The notes under the pieces were generated by a model. That model was given only the letters and a program-made list of their open reading frames with translations. It made no database searches and was not told where the DNA came from. Below are positions 43,199 through 51,325 of a DNA stretch of 51,373 nt, one piece after another. Each line of letters starts with the position of its first letter. The stretch's first letter is position 1. Origin of the DNA: Planctomycetota bacterium (GTDB taxonomy: Bacteria; Planctomycetota; Planctomycetia; Pirellulales; UBA1268); assembly GCA_016872555.1 (NCBI GenBank), contig VGZO01000030.1:1-51373 (forward strand). Reading direction: 5' to 3'. Position numbers and translations under genes: made by a program.

Positions 43199-43369
43199 CG
43201 GGATCTCCTCGGGACGGGATGACGGTTGATCATGGCATAGCACATGGCCGGCCGATGCCGGAAGGGCTCCCGGCCCGGCCGGTGCGGCCCCACCGCGGCG
43301 ACTACGATGGTGCGGCCGAAAGCCGGCAACGCTGACCCGTCGGCCGATCGACCGCGACAGGAGCACGAC

Positions 43370-44650
43370 ATGCGGCGCCCCTCACTGGCCTTGGCGATCA
43401 CGGTTTTCCTCTTCGCCGGCCGCGCTGTCGGGCAGGATCATGTCGGGGTGTTCCTCACCTGGCCCGACGACCCGACCCGGGGGATGGTCGTCAACTGGGT
43501 GAACCTGTACCCGAAGAACGCCACCACCGTCTTCTTCCGCCGCGCCGACGCCGCCGACGATGCCGACTGGTCGAGCGCCGAGGCGGAGGAGCTCCAGCTC
43601 GCGCCGTCGGCGCTGGTGCTGCGCCGCGTGGAGCTGGCCGGTCTCGCCCCCGACACGCTGTACAGGTTCGGGATCGGTAGCCGCCCCGACACGCCCTCGC
43701 AGGGGTGGCTTGCGCGCACGATGCCGGCCACGCTCTCCCGGCCGGTGCGCTTCGTCGCCGGCGGCGACATGATGCACGCGCGCGAGTCGCTCGACCGGAT
43801 GAACCGCCAGGCGGCCCGGCTCGACCCCGACTTCGCCCTCCTCGGCGGCGACCTGGCCTACGAAAACGGCGCTCTGGCGATGCGCTGGATCGACTGGCTC
43901 TCTTCGTGGACGACGGCCGGCGCGGCGGCCGACCGCCGGCTGATTCCGCTGGTGATCGGGATCGGCAACCACGAGGTCCGCGGCGGCTACGGCGGCGCGA
44001 TCCCCAACGACGCTCCGTATTACTACGGCCTGTTCGTCCGGCCGGGGGGGCGGAGCCATTTCGCGGCCGACGTCGGCGACTACCTGTCGCTGGTGATGCT
44101 CGACTCGGGTCACACCGTGCCGATCCCCGCGCAGGCCGACTGGCTCGGGGAGGCGCTTGCTGCCCGCCAGGCGCGGCCATTCCTGTTTGCCGCCTACCAC
44201 TTTCCTGCCTACGGCACCGCCAAGGCACCTGCCGACAAGCTGCCGATCGAGCACCCGCGCTCTGTCGAGATCCGTGAGCACTGGACGCCGCACCTCGAGC
44301 GCCACGGTGTCTCGGCGGTGTTCGAGCACGACCACCACACGTTCAAGCGTTCTCACCGTCTTCGCGGCCACCGCCGCGACGACACCAACGGCATCCTCTA
44401 CCTGGGCGACGGCGCCTGGGGGGTGCGCACGCGTCCCGTGCCGTCACCGGAGGCGGCTTGGTGGTTGGCACGGGCCGAAGCGAGGAACCACTTGTGGTGC
44501 GTGAACCTGCGGCCGGGCGCGGCGGGCGGGCCCCCCACGGCCCTGGTCCGGGCGATCGACGCCGACGGCGTGGTGTTCGACGAATTCGAGCTGCTCCCGA
44601 TCCGCACACGTCCCGAGGCCCAGGCCGAGCCGGTCACGGCTGCGGATTGA
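43370..44650 (+). CDS. Secreted metallophosphoesterase, purple acid phosphatase-like
   Basis: This protein of 426 residues has a signal peptide (1-21), an N-terminal fibronectin-like domain (about 22-118) and a calcineurin-like phosphoesterase domain. The metal motifs are GGDMM (Asp133), GGDLAYENG (Asp161, Tyr164), GNHE (Asn200, His201), AYHFPAYG (His277) and EHDHHTFKRSH (His320, His322). Tyr164 after the second Asp is what gives purple acid phosphatases their colour. The usual GHxHxYER is EHDHHTFKR, a mild departure. It probably releases phosphate from organic esters outside the cell. AGGAG is six bases before ATG 43370. Confidence 0.88.
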   Translation: MRRPSLALAITVFLFAGRAVGQDHVGVFLTWPDDPTRGMVVNWVNLYPKNATTVFFRRADAADDADWSSAEAEELQLAPSALVLRRVELAGLAPDTLYRFGIGSRPDTPSQGWLARTMPATLSRPVRFVAGGDMMHARESLDRMNRQAARLDPDFALLGGDLAYENGALAMRWIDWLSSWTTAGAAADRRLIPLVIGIGNHEVRGGYGGAIPNDAPYYYGLFVRPGGRSHFAADVGDYLSLVMLDSGHTVPIPAQADWLGEALAARQARPFLFAAYHFPAYGTAKAPADKLPIEHPRSVEIREHWTPHLERHGVSAVFEHDHHTFKRSHRLRGHRRDDTNGILYLGDGAWGVRTRPVPSPEAAWWLARAEARNHLWCVNLRPGAAGGPPTALVRAIDADGVVFDEFELLPIRTRPEAQAEPVTAAD

Positions 44651-44846
44651 CGGCCTGGCGCGAGACCGCGGGCGGGAGTCGCCCGTGGATCGTGAGCCGA
44701 TCATGGGCAGGGCGGATCATGAGCGGATCGGATCCGGGCTTCCCTGGGCTGGTCGGCTGGACCGCCTCCCGCGCGCGGGTATCTTTGACACTGACGACGG
44801 GAATCGCTGCCGGGCGTGGGTGACAAACGCCCTCGAAGGTTTTCCC

Positions 44847-45465
44847 ATGGCCTCGCTGCGCACCACGCGCGAGTCTGCTCCCGCGGCTTCGCGACGAGCC
44901 CGACGATTCCGGCGCGTGGACCGAGTTCGTCACCATCTACGGGCGCCCGGTCGTGCAGTGGTGCCGTAGTCACGGCCTCCAGCACGACGACGCCCACGAC
45001 GTCGCGCAGGACGTGCTCGTCCGCTTCTGGCGCCATGCGGCGGTGTTTCGCCACGACCCGGCGCGGCGGTTCCGCGGCTACCTCCGGCAGATGGTCGTCG
45101 CCGCCGTGTCCGACTGGAGCGCGGCGCGCCGTGCCGACCGACTCGGTACGGGCGCCGCGACGCTGCAGGATTTCCTCGCCACCGTGCCGGCGCGAGACAG
45201 TCTCGTCCGCCGGATCGAGGAGGCGTTCGACATGGAGGTGCTCGACTTGGCCCTCGATGACGTCAAGCGACGCGTGCAGCCGCGGACCTGGCAGGCCTTC
45301 CATTTGCTGGCGATCGAGCGGGTGCCGGCCGCCGACGTCGCCGGCCGGCTGGGGATGACGGTCGACAACGCCTACCGCGCCCGCAGCTACGTCCTCCGCC
45401 TGCTCCGCCGGGCGGTCGCCCGGCGGGAACGGTCGGCGGCCGACTCCGTCCACCAACCGTCGTGA
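44847..45465 (+). CDS. ECF-type RNA polymerase sigma factor with an apparent frameshift
   Basis: ATG 44847, with GAAGG seven bases upstream, opens as MASLRTTRES, the usual start of this planctomycete sigma family. The continuation (LLPRLRDEPDDSGAW, then HDVAQDVLVRFWRHA of region 2) is in the frame one base later. The switch must occur around 44871-44875. A deletion of GC from an original GAGTCGCTGCTC would explain it. Region 4 is intact (AFHLLAIERVPAADVAGRLG), and the stop at 45463-45465 overlaps the kinase start (GTGA). A shorter protein from GTG 44953 (170 residues) would lack region 2.1. Either the gene is broken, or the base is a sequencing error. It is the regulatory partner of the kinase. 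Confidence 0.75.
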
Positions 45466-46511
45466 GGCTGGCGATGACGGCGCCCGTTCCCGACGACGCT
45501 GCCGCGGGCCCGCCTCTCCCCGCCGCCGACGTGGCCCTGATGGAATTGATCACGCGCCCGCGCCGTGCGCCGGGGCCCGACACGATGGCAATCGTCGGTC
45601 GCCTCGCGGCTCGGCCACCCGAGCCACCGCCGTCGCCACCTCTGGCTGTGCCCGGGCTCACCGATTTGGTCGAGGTCGGCCGTGGCGGCATGGGGGTGGT
45701 CTACCGGGCGCGCGAATCCCGACTCGACCGGGTCGTCGCCGTCAAGGTGCTCGCCCCCGACGCCACACCGACGCCCGAGCGGCGCTCGCGAGCCGAGCGC
45801 GAGGCGCTGCTCCTGACGCGCATCGTCCATCCCAACGTCGTCCAGATCCTCTACGTCACCGATGTCGCCGGCGCACCGGCGATCGTCATGGAATGGATCG
45901 ACGGACCGTCGCTCGACGAGCGCGTCGGTGCCGGCACCTTGCCGGCGGCCGAGGCCGCGGCGCTGGTCGCCGACGTCGGCCGGGGCGTGGCGGCGCTCCA
46001 CGCGCGCGGCATTATCCACCGCGACATCAAGCCCGCCAACGTGCTCCTCGCCCCCGCCGCCGGCGGCCGTCGCCCGACGCCGAAGCTCGTCGATTTCGGC
46101 CTCGCCCGGCCAGACGCCGATCCCGGGCCGGCGGTGACGCGCGACGGGATCGCCGTCGGCACCTCCTCGTTCATGGCCCCGGAGCAGACCGGCCTCGATC
46201 CGGCGCTCGGGCAGGTCGGCACCGCCGCCGACATCCACGCCCTCGGCGGCCTGCTCTACTGGCTGCTGTGCGGCTCGGCGCCGTTCGATGCCAAGAGCAC
46301 GTCCGAATCGCTCCGCCGCGCCGCGGCGGGGGAGTTCCGGCCGCTGGGCGCGCTCGTCGCCGGCGTGCCCGCCGATCTGACCCCGCCGCGGGCAACTGTG
46401 CGCCGTCGGTCCGGCGGTGCCCCGCTCACTCGCGGCCGTCGCGCGGGGCCCTGTCAACCGCGATCACCAGATTGGCGCCGTTGCGCCGCAGGCCGCCGCT
46501 TGGCCGGTTGA
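45462..46511 (+). CDS. Serine/threonine protein kinase, truncated
   Basis: Read from GTG 45462, which overlaps the sigma stop. The kinase catalytic elements are in order: GRGGMGVVYRA (P-loop 73-78), VAVKVLAP (Lys95), HRDIKPANVLL (186-196), DFGLA (211-215), APEQ (239-242) and the alpha-F helix Asp258. The likeness ends at about residue 306 (VPADL), where the C-lobe helices, membrane segment and sensor region should follow. The last 40 residues are arginine-rich, unlike any kinase, and the final 86 bases run antisense through the glycosidase gene. A deletion at about 46375-46425 joined two unrelated ends. It may still bind ATP but is probably non-functional or misregulated. Confidence 0.8.
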   Translation: MRLAMTAPVPDDAAAGPPLPAADVALMELITRPRRAPGPDTMAIVGRLAARPPEPPPSPPLAVPGLTDLVEVGRGGMGVVYRARESRLDRVVAVKVLAPDATPTPERRSRAEREALLLTRIVHPNVVQILYVTDVAGAPAIVMEWIDGPSLDERVGAGTLPAAEAAALVADVGRGVAALHARGIIHRDIKPANVLLAPAAGGRRPTPKLVDFGLARPDADPGPAVTRDGIAVGTSSFMAPEQTGLDPALGQVGTAADIHALGGLLYWLLCGSAPFDAKSTSESLRRAAAGEFRPLGALVAGVPADLTPPRATVRRRSGGAPLTRGRRAGPCQPRSPDWRRCAAGRRLAG

Positions 46512-47460
46512 CGACGCGAAACCCGTCGCTTCCGGGCGGCGCGGCGACGAGCGTCGTCGAGCCGCCACCGTCCATGTTGACGCCGTCATCGGCGCCCATG
46601 TCGCGGAGCAGTTCGCCGACCTCGCGCACGGTCAGTCCTTGGCTCGCCGCCTGGCGGCCGTCGGCGACGAGGATGAACAGCGTCTTTCCGTCGGCCGACA
46701 GCCCGAAGCCGGTCCGCGGATGGAGGACATCGTCGGGGGCGGAGGGCACGCCGTCGATCAAGCAGAATGAAAACCCACTGACGGCCGTCTCGATCGCGGT
46801 CAGGTCGTCGCCAGGATTCACGACGCGCAGCTCCGCGCTGCCGTCGTGGCCGATCACCAGCGCTGGTCGCCCCGTGGCCGGCGACACGACCACGCCGTCG
46901 TCGACGACCAGCCCCATCCGGTCGGCATGTTCGAACGCCTTCCCCGGCACGAACGGCTCCCACGGCGACGCATTGACCCCGAGCACGACCGGCACGCCGG
47001 CTGCCCGTTCGGCGGCGACGAAATCGGGCACGGTCTGGAGCGCCGTGCGGATCACGAGGTCGGGAAACGCCTTGTCTCCATGGGGAGGCATCGGCTGGCC
47101 CCACCCGGCCGCGCGGGGCGTGGCCTCGCAGCGCGTGCCGGGCCGGGTGAGGTCGACGCGCACACAGCCGAGCGCCACTTTCCGCGGCGCCGCCGGATCG
47201 AACGCGGCGTACTGCGGGCAGGTGAGCCCGGCCTCGGGCTCCTTGACGATCGTCGTCGTCACCATCTCGACACCCGGCGCGAGTGCCTCGGCCCGCGCCC
47301 AATCGAAGTCGGCGCGGGCCACGCGGACGCTGCAGGCGAGAACCGCTGCCGCGGCCGCGAGCAGGACCGCCCCCGCGCGTGTCCCTGTGATGCGGCAGCA
47401 GCACGAGTGCGGCTCGACCAAGGGGGAGCGTGTGACGCGATGGTGGTATCGCTGATGCAT
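46426..47460 (-). CDS. Exported phosphodiester glycosidase family protein (NAGPA-like, DUF2233)
   Basis: This protein of 344 residues has a signal peptide (about 1-46, hydrophobic AVLLAAAAAVLACSV). The family hallmark GADDGVNMDGGGSTTLV is followed by NRPSGGLRRNGANLVI, as in the human uncovering enzyme and bacterial NAGPA-like proteins. It should cleave or modify phosphodiester-linked sugars on the outside. ATG 47460 has GGAG nine bases before it; the frame extends to 47526 without support. Its end overlaps the truncated kinase frame by 86 bp on the opposite strand, consistent with a deletion that brought the two together. Confidence 0.87.
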   Translation of the reverse strand: MHQRYHHRVTRSPLVEPHSCCCRITGTRAGAVLLAAAAAVLACSVRVARADFDWARAEALAPGVEMVTTTIVKEPEAGLTCPQYAAFDPAAPRKVALGCVRVDLTRPGTRCEATPRAAGWGQPMPPHGDKAFPDLVIRTALQTVPDFVAAERAAGVPVVLGVNASPWEPFVPGKAFEHADRMGLVVDDGVVVSPATGRPALVIGHDGSAELRVVNPGDDLTAIETAVSGFSFCLIDGVPSAPDDVLHPRTGFGLSADGKTLFILVADGRQAASQGLTVREVGELLRDMGADDGVNMDGGGSTTLVAAPPGSDGFRVVNRPSGGLRRNGANLVIAVDRAPRDGRE

Positions 47461-47687
47461 TCGGAGTGTCTCCGCGCGTTCCTCGGACAGCGGCGGCGGT
47501 CGTGGCGCCCTCGGTCGTCCAATCACGCTGTTTTCTGTGTCGTCTGAAAACCGGTGGCGCGCGATGGGGGGGCGGTCCTGGTCCCCGGGAGGAGCCCGTG
47601 GCCCTGCCGGGGTCGCGGCGACGTCAGCCGCGATCGGTTGACACCCCGATCATCGCTGCAAGACAATGTCGTGCAACGGGGTCTACC

Positions 47688-47903
47688 ATGTCGACGTTGA
47701 CGATTCGGCTTCCCGACGAGCTGCGCCGCGAGCTCGACAAACTCAGTCGAGACGAGAACAAAGCCGTCAGCGACATCGTCAGGGAATCGCTGCGGCGCTA
47801 GATCGCCGTCGAGAGATTCAGGGCGCTGCGGAGAAGGGCTCTTCCGTTTGCCGAGGCTCAGGGGCTCCTGACCGACGAGGATGTCTTCAAGGCCCTGTCG
47901 TGA
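47688..47903 (+). pseudogene. VapB/CopG-type antitoxin with an in-frame amber codon
   Basis: ATG 47688 begins a ribbon-helix-helix protein (STLTIRLPDELRRELDKLS). After 37 codons TAG (47799-47801) stops it, yet the same frame then continues with the C-terminal toxin-binding part (ERFRALRRRALPFAEAQG, then TDEDVFKALS) to a TGA at 47901-47903. Homologues have Tyr here, so a single base change would give the stop. A truncated 37-residue antitoxin would keep DNA binding but lose the toxin clamp. An alternative is readthrough or a sequencing error. Confidence 0.82.
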
Positions 47904-47992
47904 AGACGCGGGTCGTCCTCGATGCCAACGTGGTGATCGCCGCCACCGCCGCGCAGCCAAGGGTGGATAGGGGGGCGCGGTGGCCAACGTGA
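47900..47992 (+). pseudogene. PIN-domain (VapC-like) toxin remnant
   Basis: GTG 47900 overlaps the antitoxin stop (GTGA) in the usual coupled arrangement. KTRVVLDANVVIAAT is the first strand of a PIN nuclease with the first catalytic Asp. The family likeness then ends after 20 or so codons, and the frame closes at 47992. The other three or four acidic residues of the active site are absent. The remaining toxin has been lost, so no active RNase can be made. Confidence 0.8.
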
Positions 47993-48217
47993 TCGGCCGC
48001 CGGTTTCTGACGCAGGCGACCTGGGAAGCGGCGACTCGTCGCTCCGCGGCCGGCCGACGGCCGTTGCGATGGCGGAATTCGCCCTGCCTGGACTGGCCGG
48101 TGATGCGGCAGGCGTCGCCAAGCCGATGAGCAGCTGAAGCGAGGGGCGCGAAAAACCGGCGCGCGGGGTGGGAAAAAAGCCGGCGCCGCAAGGGTTTGCA
48201 GCAAGTCGCAACGGGCT
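47993..48217. other. No gene seen between the VapC remnant and IS21
   Basis: Nothing recognisable is encoded in either direction. It has direct repeats of a kind (AAAAACCGGCGCG and AAAAAAGCCGGCGCC at about 48161-48190) and A-runs that read as T-runs after GC-rich sequence on the minus strand. These could stop transcription leaving istB. I cannot place it in any insertion sequence. If the ISL3 remnant beyond the IS21 element was once whole, its N-terminal half is not here. Confidence 0.5.
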
Positions 48218-48267
48218 GTGAACGCCGGTTGAAAAGTGCAGCGCGCAGCGGCCGAAAAGTGCAGCGC
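48218..48267. repeat. Left end of the IS21 element with two terminal repeat copies
   Basis: Outer copy CGGTTGAAAAGTGCAGCGC (48226-48244) and inner copy CGGCCGAAAAGTGCAGCGC (48249-48267) are direct repeats two differences apart. The outer copy is part of the inverted repeat shared with the right end. Two such copies are what IS21 transposases bind. Confidence 0.85.
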
Positions 48268-48322
48268 TGGGGTTGGGTTTGGAATCTACTCCGTCAAGTC
48301 ACTTGCTCCAAGGATCGATCTG

Positions 48323-49096
48323 TCAGGCCGACGGTCCTGCCCTGCGTTGCCGTCTCCGGGCATCCTTGAGTCGATAGCTCTCGCCTTTCGCCTCGAGGAT
48401 GTGGCAGCGGTGTGTGAGGCGGTCGAGGGCAGCCCCTGTGAGCCGCTCGCTGCCGAGCACCTCGGTCCACTGCTCGAAGGGGAGATTCGTGGTCACGATC
48501 AGGCTCTGACGCTCGTAGGCCGTCGACAGCACGTCGAAGAGCAGCTCGGCCCCGGCCTTACCGGTGGGCACGTAGCCGAGTTCGTCGAGGATCACGAGGT
48601 CGAGTTGCTTGATCTGCTTGCGGAGGCGGATGAGTGACTTCTCCTCTCTGGCCTCCAGCAGCAGCGTGATCAGCTCGGTGACCCCGAAGAATCGCACCTT
48701 CCGCCCCTGCCCGCAGGCCGCCAGGCCGAGGGCGATCGCCAGATGCGTCTTGCCCACGCCGCTGGAGCCGATGAGGAGGACGTTCTCGCGCTCGTCGATG
48801 TACTGCCCCTTGGCGAGTTCGAGCACGAGCGGTTTGTTGATCGAGGGCTGCTGATCGAAATCAAACTCGTCGAGCGTCTTCGTTTGCGGGAAGCGGGCCG
48901 CTTTGAGCCGCCGTTCGGCGGCTCGCCGCTCCCGCTCGATCAGCTCCAGTTCGCACAGCCGCTGGAGGTAGGCGATGTGATCGAGGTTCTCGATCGCCGC
49001 CTGCGAGGCGACCTTCTCGCACTCCTCACACATCGTCGGCAGCTTGAGCGCCTTGAGATGATGCTTCACGAGCACCGCGCACTTCGTCTTGCTCAT
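48323..49096 (-). CDS. istB: IS21 helper ATPase IstB
   Basis: This protein of 257 residues is a DnaA/DnaC-like AAA+ ATPase. Walker A is GSSGVGKTH, Walker B VILDELGYV, and sensor 1 is VTTNLPFEQW. The N-terminal helical domain with ECEKVASQAA fits IstB. It assists target choice and strand transfer by IstA. ATG 49096 overlaps the IstA stop (ATGA). Its full length and intact motifs suggest it works. Confidence 0.95.
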   Translation of the reverse strand: MSKTKCAVLVKHHLKALKLPTMCEECEKVASQAAIENLDHIAYLQRLCELELIERERRAAERRLKAARFPQTKTLDEFDFDQQPSINKPLVLELAKGQYIDERENVLLIGSSGVGKTHLAIALGLAACGQGRKVRFFGVTELITLLLEAREEKSLIRLRKQIKQLDLVILDELGYVPTGKAGAELLFDVLSTAYERQSLIVTTNLPFEQWTEVLGSERLTGAALDRLTHRCHILEAKGESYRLKDARRRQRRAGPSA

Positions 49097-50586
49097 ACGG
49101 ACACCTCCGTCTCCAGCAGCGACGCGTACGCGCTGATGTCGGTCGGTGGGACGTGCACGAGCTTCAGGTGGGGACGGCTGTCGAGGCAGAAGAGCGCGAC
49201 CGGAGACTCACGGCGGTGCTCCAGGATGACGCGGATCGTGTCAGCATCGGCGACGCCCTGTCCGAGCGCGTAGTCGAGCGCCGTGGCGAGTTCATCGAGC
49301 GTCGCCTTCTCCAAGAGCAAGAGCACCCGGATGAACTCGCGTGTCCCGAGTCCGTCAGGGGTGCGCTCCATCCGACGGCGGAGCACATCGAAGCAGTCTG
49401 GGAGCTGCCAGTCGGCAAGCGGACGGGCGTAGTCGAAGGCACCGGGCTTGCGCTCCAGGAGCGCCAGATAGTGGATCGGATCGAAGAAAAAGCGTTCCCG
49501 GCCCCAGTGGCGGCGATGCCTCGCGATCAGACGATCCTCGAAGATCATCTTCACGTCATCGACCGTCGCCACCACCGTGATCGTCCGGTGGGCGTACTTC
49601 ACCGGCACGCTGTAGCTGTTGGTGTCGAAGCGCACCAACGACAGCGAATTGGCCCCGGTCTGCGTGATCCGGCGCGCCTCACACTCCTGGGCCGGAAGCG
49701 GCAGCAAGGCACTCCGCTCCTCCAAGAGCCTCTCTCCCTTCGTGCCATCCTTGCCCCGCAGTTGCCGGGCAAGATCCGCCCGGCAGCGCTGCTCGAGCGT
49801 CTCGTTGAGTTCCGCGAGCGACTCGACGCTCGGCACCGGTACGAGGAAGTTCGCCCGACCGAAGTCGACGAGGCATTCGACGTGCCCTTTTTCGTTCGCC
49901 CGCCGCACCAGGCAAAACTGCGTCTCGAACAGACAGTGGCTCTGGAGCCGCTGAAACTCCCTCGTCACCTGCCGCTCGCGGCTGCCGGTGATCTTCGCCA
50001 CCGCGATCTTGCTGTTGTCGTAGCGGATCTTTCGCGGCACGCCACCGATGAAGCGGAAGGCCCGATTATGCCCCTCGAGGAAAGCCTCGGTGCACTCCCG
50101 CGGAAACGCCTGAATGTAGAGCGCGTCCGAATACGGCAGCGTCATCACGAACAGCGCTACCTGATGCCGCTCACCGGCGAGGTCGACATAGGCGAAGCCG
50201 AAGTCGACCTGGGCCTCGCCCGGTGGATGCGAGAGCGGCACGAAGACTTCCTTCCTGGAGTCCTTCCACTCCCGGACTGCCGCCCTCACCATTGTGACGC
50301 CGCCGGTGTAGCCGCGTTCGGCCCTCAGTCGGTCGAAGATCCGCTGCGCCGTATGGTGCTGCTTCTTGGGCGCCTCCCGGTCCTGCTCCAGCACCTCGTG
50401 GATCCACGCCAGGTGCGGCCCCAGGATCGGCTTCTCACGCTTCGTCCGACGGCGGTACCCGGGCGGCTCGGCGTGTGCGAGCATCTTCGCAAGCGTCCGC
50501 CAGTTGATGCCGTATTCCTGGCAGGCCGCCCGCTTCGACAATTCGCCGGTCAGCACCCGGCGCCGGACCTCGGTCCACATCTCCAT
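49093..50586 (-). CDS. istA: IS21 transposase IstA
   Basis: From ATG 50586 the protein has 497 residues; the open frame begins at 50661 with little support. An N-terminal helix-turn-helix (LSKRAACQEYGINWRTLAKML) precedes the DDE core: QVDFGFAYVD (first Asp), KIRYDNSKIAV (second Asp) and RRANEKGHVE (Glu). The C-terminal beta-barrel region (FDTNSYSVPVKYAHRTI) is normal. The catalytic triad is complete and no stop interrupts it. Together with IstB it should move the element. Confidence 0.94.
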   Translation of the reverse strand: MEMWTEVRRRVLTGELSKRAACQEYGINWRTLAKMLAHAEPPGYRRRTKREKPILGPHLAWIHEVLEQDREAPKKQHHTAQRIFDRLRAERGYTGGVTMVRAAVREWKDSRKEVFVPLSHPPGEAQVDFGFAYVDLAGERHQVALFVMTLPYSDALYIQAFPRECTEAFLEGHNRAFRFIGGVPRKIRYDNSKIAVAKITGSRERQVTREFQRLQSHCLFETQFCLVRRANEKGHVECLVDFGRANFLVPVPSVESLAELNETLEQRCRADLARQLRGKDGTKGERLLEERSALLPLPAQECEARRITQTGANSLSLVRFDTNSYSVPVKYAHRTITVVATVDDVKMIFEDRLIARHRRHWGRERFFFDPIHYLALLERKPGAFDYARPLADWQLPDCFDVLRRRMERTPDGLGTREFIRVLLLLEKATLDELATALDYALGQGVADADTIRVILEHRRESPVALFCLDSRPHLKLVHVPPTDISAYASLLETEVSV

Positions 50587-50673
50587 CGCTGCATACACTC
50601 CTCGTGCCTCGCTCTCGGTAGGGGGAGATCGCGGCTTCGCCGCGATTCTCCTGACCGACACCGCTGCACAGTT

Positions 50674-50738
50674 GTGCGCTGCATTTTTCGACCGGCGGGA
50701 CTACCCGCCGCGCGCTGCACTTTTCAACCGGCGTTCAC
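50674..50738. repeat. Right end of the IS21 element with two terminal repeat copies
   Basis: Inverted relative to the left end: outer copy at 50712-50730 (GCGCTGCACTTTTCAACCG) and inner copy at 50676-50694 (GCGCTGCATTTTTCGACCG). The outer copy plus GCGTTCAC to 50738 is the exact partner of the left terminus. The inner copies of the two ends are spaced differently, as is normal for the family. Confidence 0.85.
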
Positions 50739-51076
50739 GCCATCTGCTCCGCGAGGCCTTCCAGCGATTCTGGGAGTACACGAATCCTGCGGCGGCTGGA
50801 AACTTCCTCGACGAGTGGACCACCGGCGCGATGCGGAGCCGCCTCGACCCGATGAAGAAGGTCGCCCGCAGCATGCGACGCCATCGCCATCTGATCCTCA
50901 ACTGGTTACGGGCCGGAGGCACGATCTCGGCGGGCGTCGTCGAGGGTTTCAACGGCAAGGCGAAACTGACCACTAGAAAAGCGTTCGGCTTCCGAACGTC
51001 ACAGGGCATCGAAATCGCCCTGTTTCACGTCCTCGGACGACTACCAGAGCCGGATTCCACCCACAGATTCTGCTGA
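50739..51076 (+). pseudogene. ISL3-family transposase, C-terminal remnant
   Basis: The translation from the IS21 end to the TGA at 51074-51076 gives the last 112 residues or so of an ISL3 transposase: NWLRAGGTISAGVVEGFNG, KAKLTTRKAFGFRT, then LPEPDSTHRFC, which is the conserved C-terminus. No start codon of its own exists. Just after the stop the sequence GAGGCTCTAAACAAG matches the style of ISL3 right terminal repeats (GGCTC-type). The catalytic N-terminal two thirds are missing on the far side of the IS21 element, so the gene was cut by deletion, not only by insertion. Confidence 0.88.
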
Positions 51077-51109
51077 GGAGGCTCTAAACAAGAACAACCC
51101 GACGGCCGG

Positions 51110-51325
51110 TGTGGTGGCGACATCCGCCTCATCGCGTTCATTACCGATCCGGGGCCGATCCGGAAGATCCTTACACATCTCGGCGAACCGCTCGAACCAC
51201 CGCCCGTCTCTCCCGCCCGTGGCCCACCGACCGACTGGGGAGACCTCGTGCAGGTCCACAACGAATGCGACGTGACTCAGACGTCGCCCGACGAACTGCC
51301 CGTGATCGACATTCGCAGCCTCTGA
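51110..51325 (+). pseudogene. IS91-family transposase, C-terminal remnant
   Basis: The frame at 51110-51325 reads CGGDIRLIAFITDPGPIRKI, then HLGEPLEPPPVSPARGPPTD, and ends VIDIRSL at a TGA. These are the characteristic last residues (zinc-finger Cys and the region after it) of IS91-family Y2 rolling-circle transposases. There is no start and the nuclease domain with its tyrosines is absent upstream, where ISL3 DNA is found instead. The last 48 bases of the window after the stop may contain the terminus of the element, but I cannot delimit it. Confidence 0.82.

Larger units (their letters stand above)
48218..50738. mobile_element. IS21-family insertion sequence, apparently complete
   Basis: The element is about 2.5 kb, bounded by an inverted repeat whose outermost shared run is GTGAACGCCGGTTGAAAAGT (left from 48218; right arm ending at 50738), continuing GCAGCGCGC. 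It encodes istA and istB on the minus strand with the ATGA overlap typical of the family. Inside each end a second, variant copy of the terminal repeat occurs, as seen for IS21-type transposase binding sites. No target site duplication could be found: left flank ends GGGCT, right flank begins CGCCA. This suggests that neighbouring DNA was deleted or rearranged after insertion. Confidence 0.9.
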
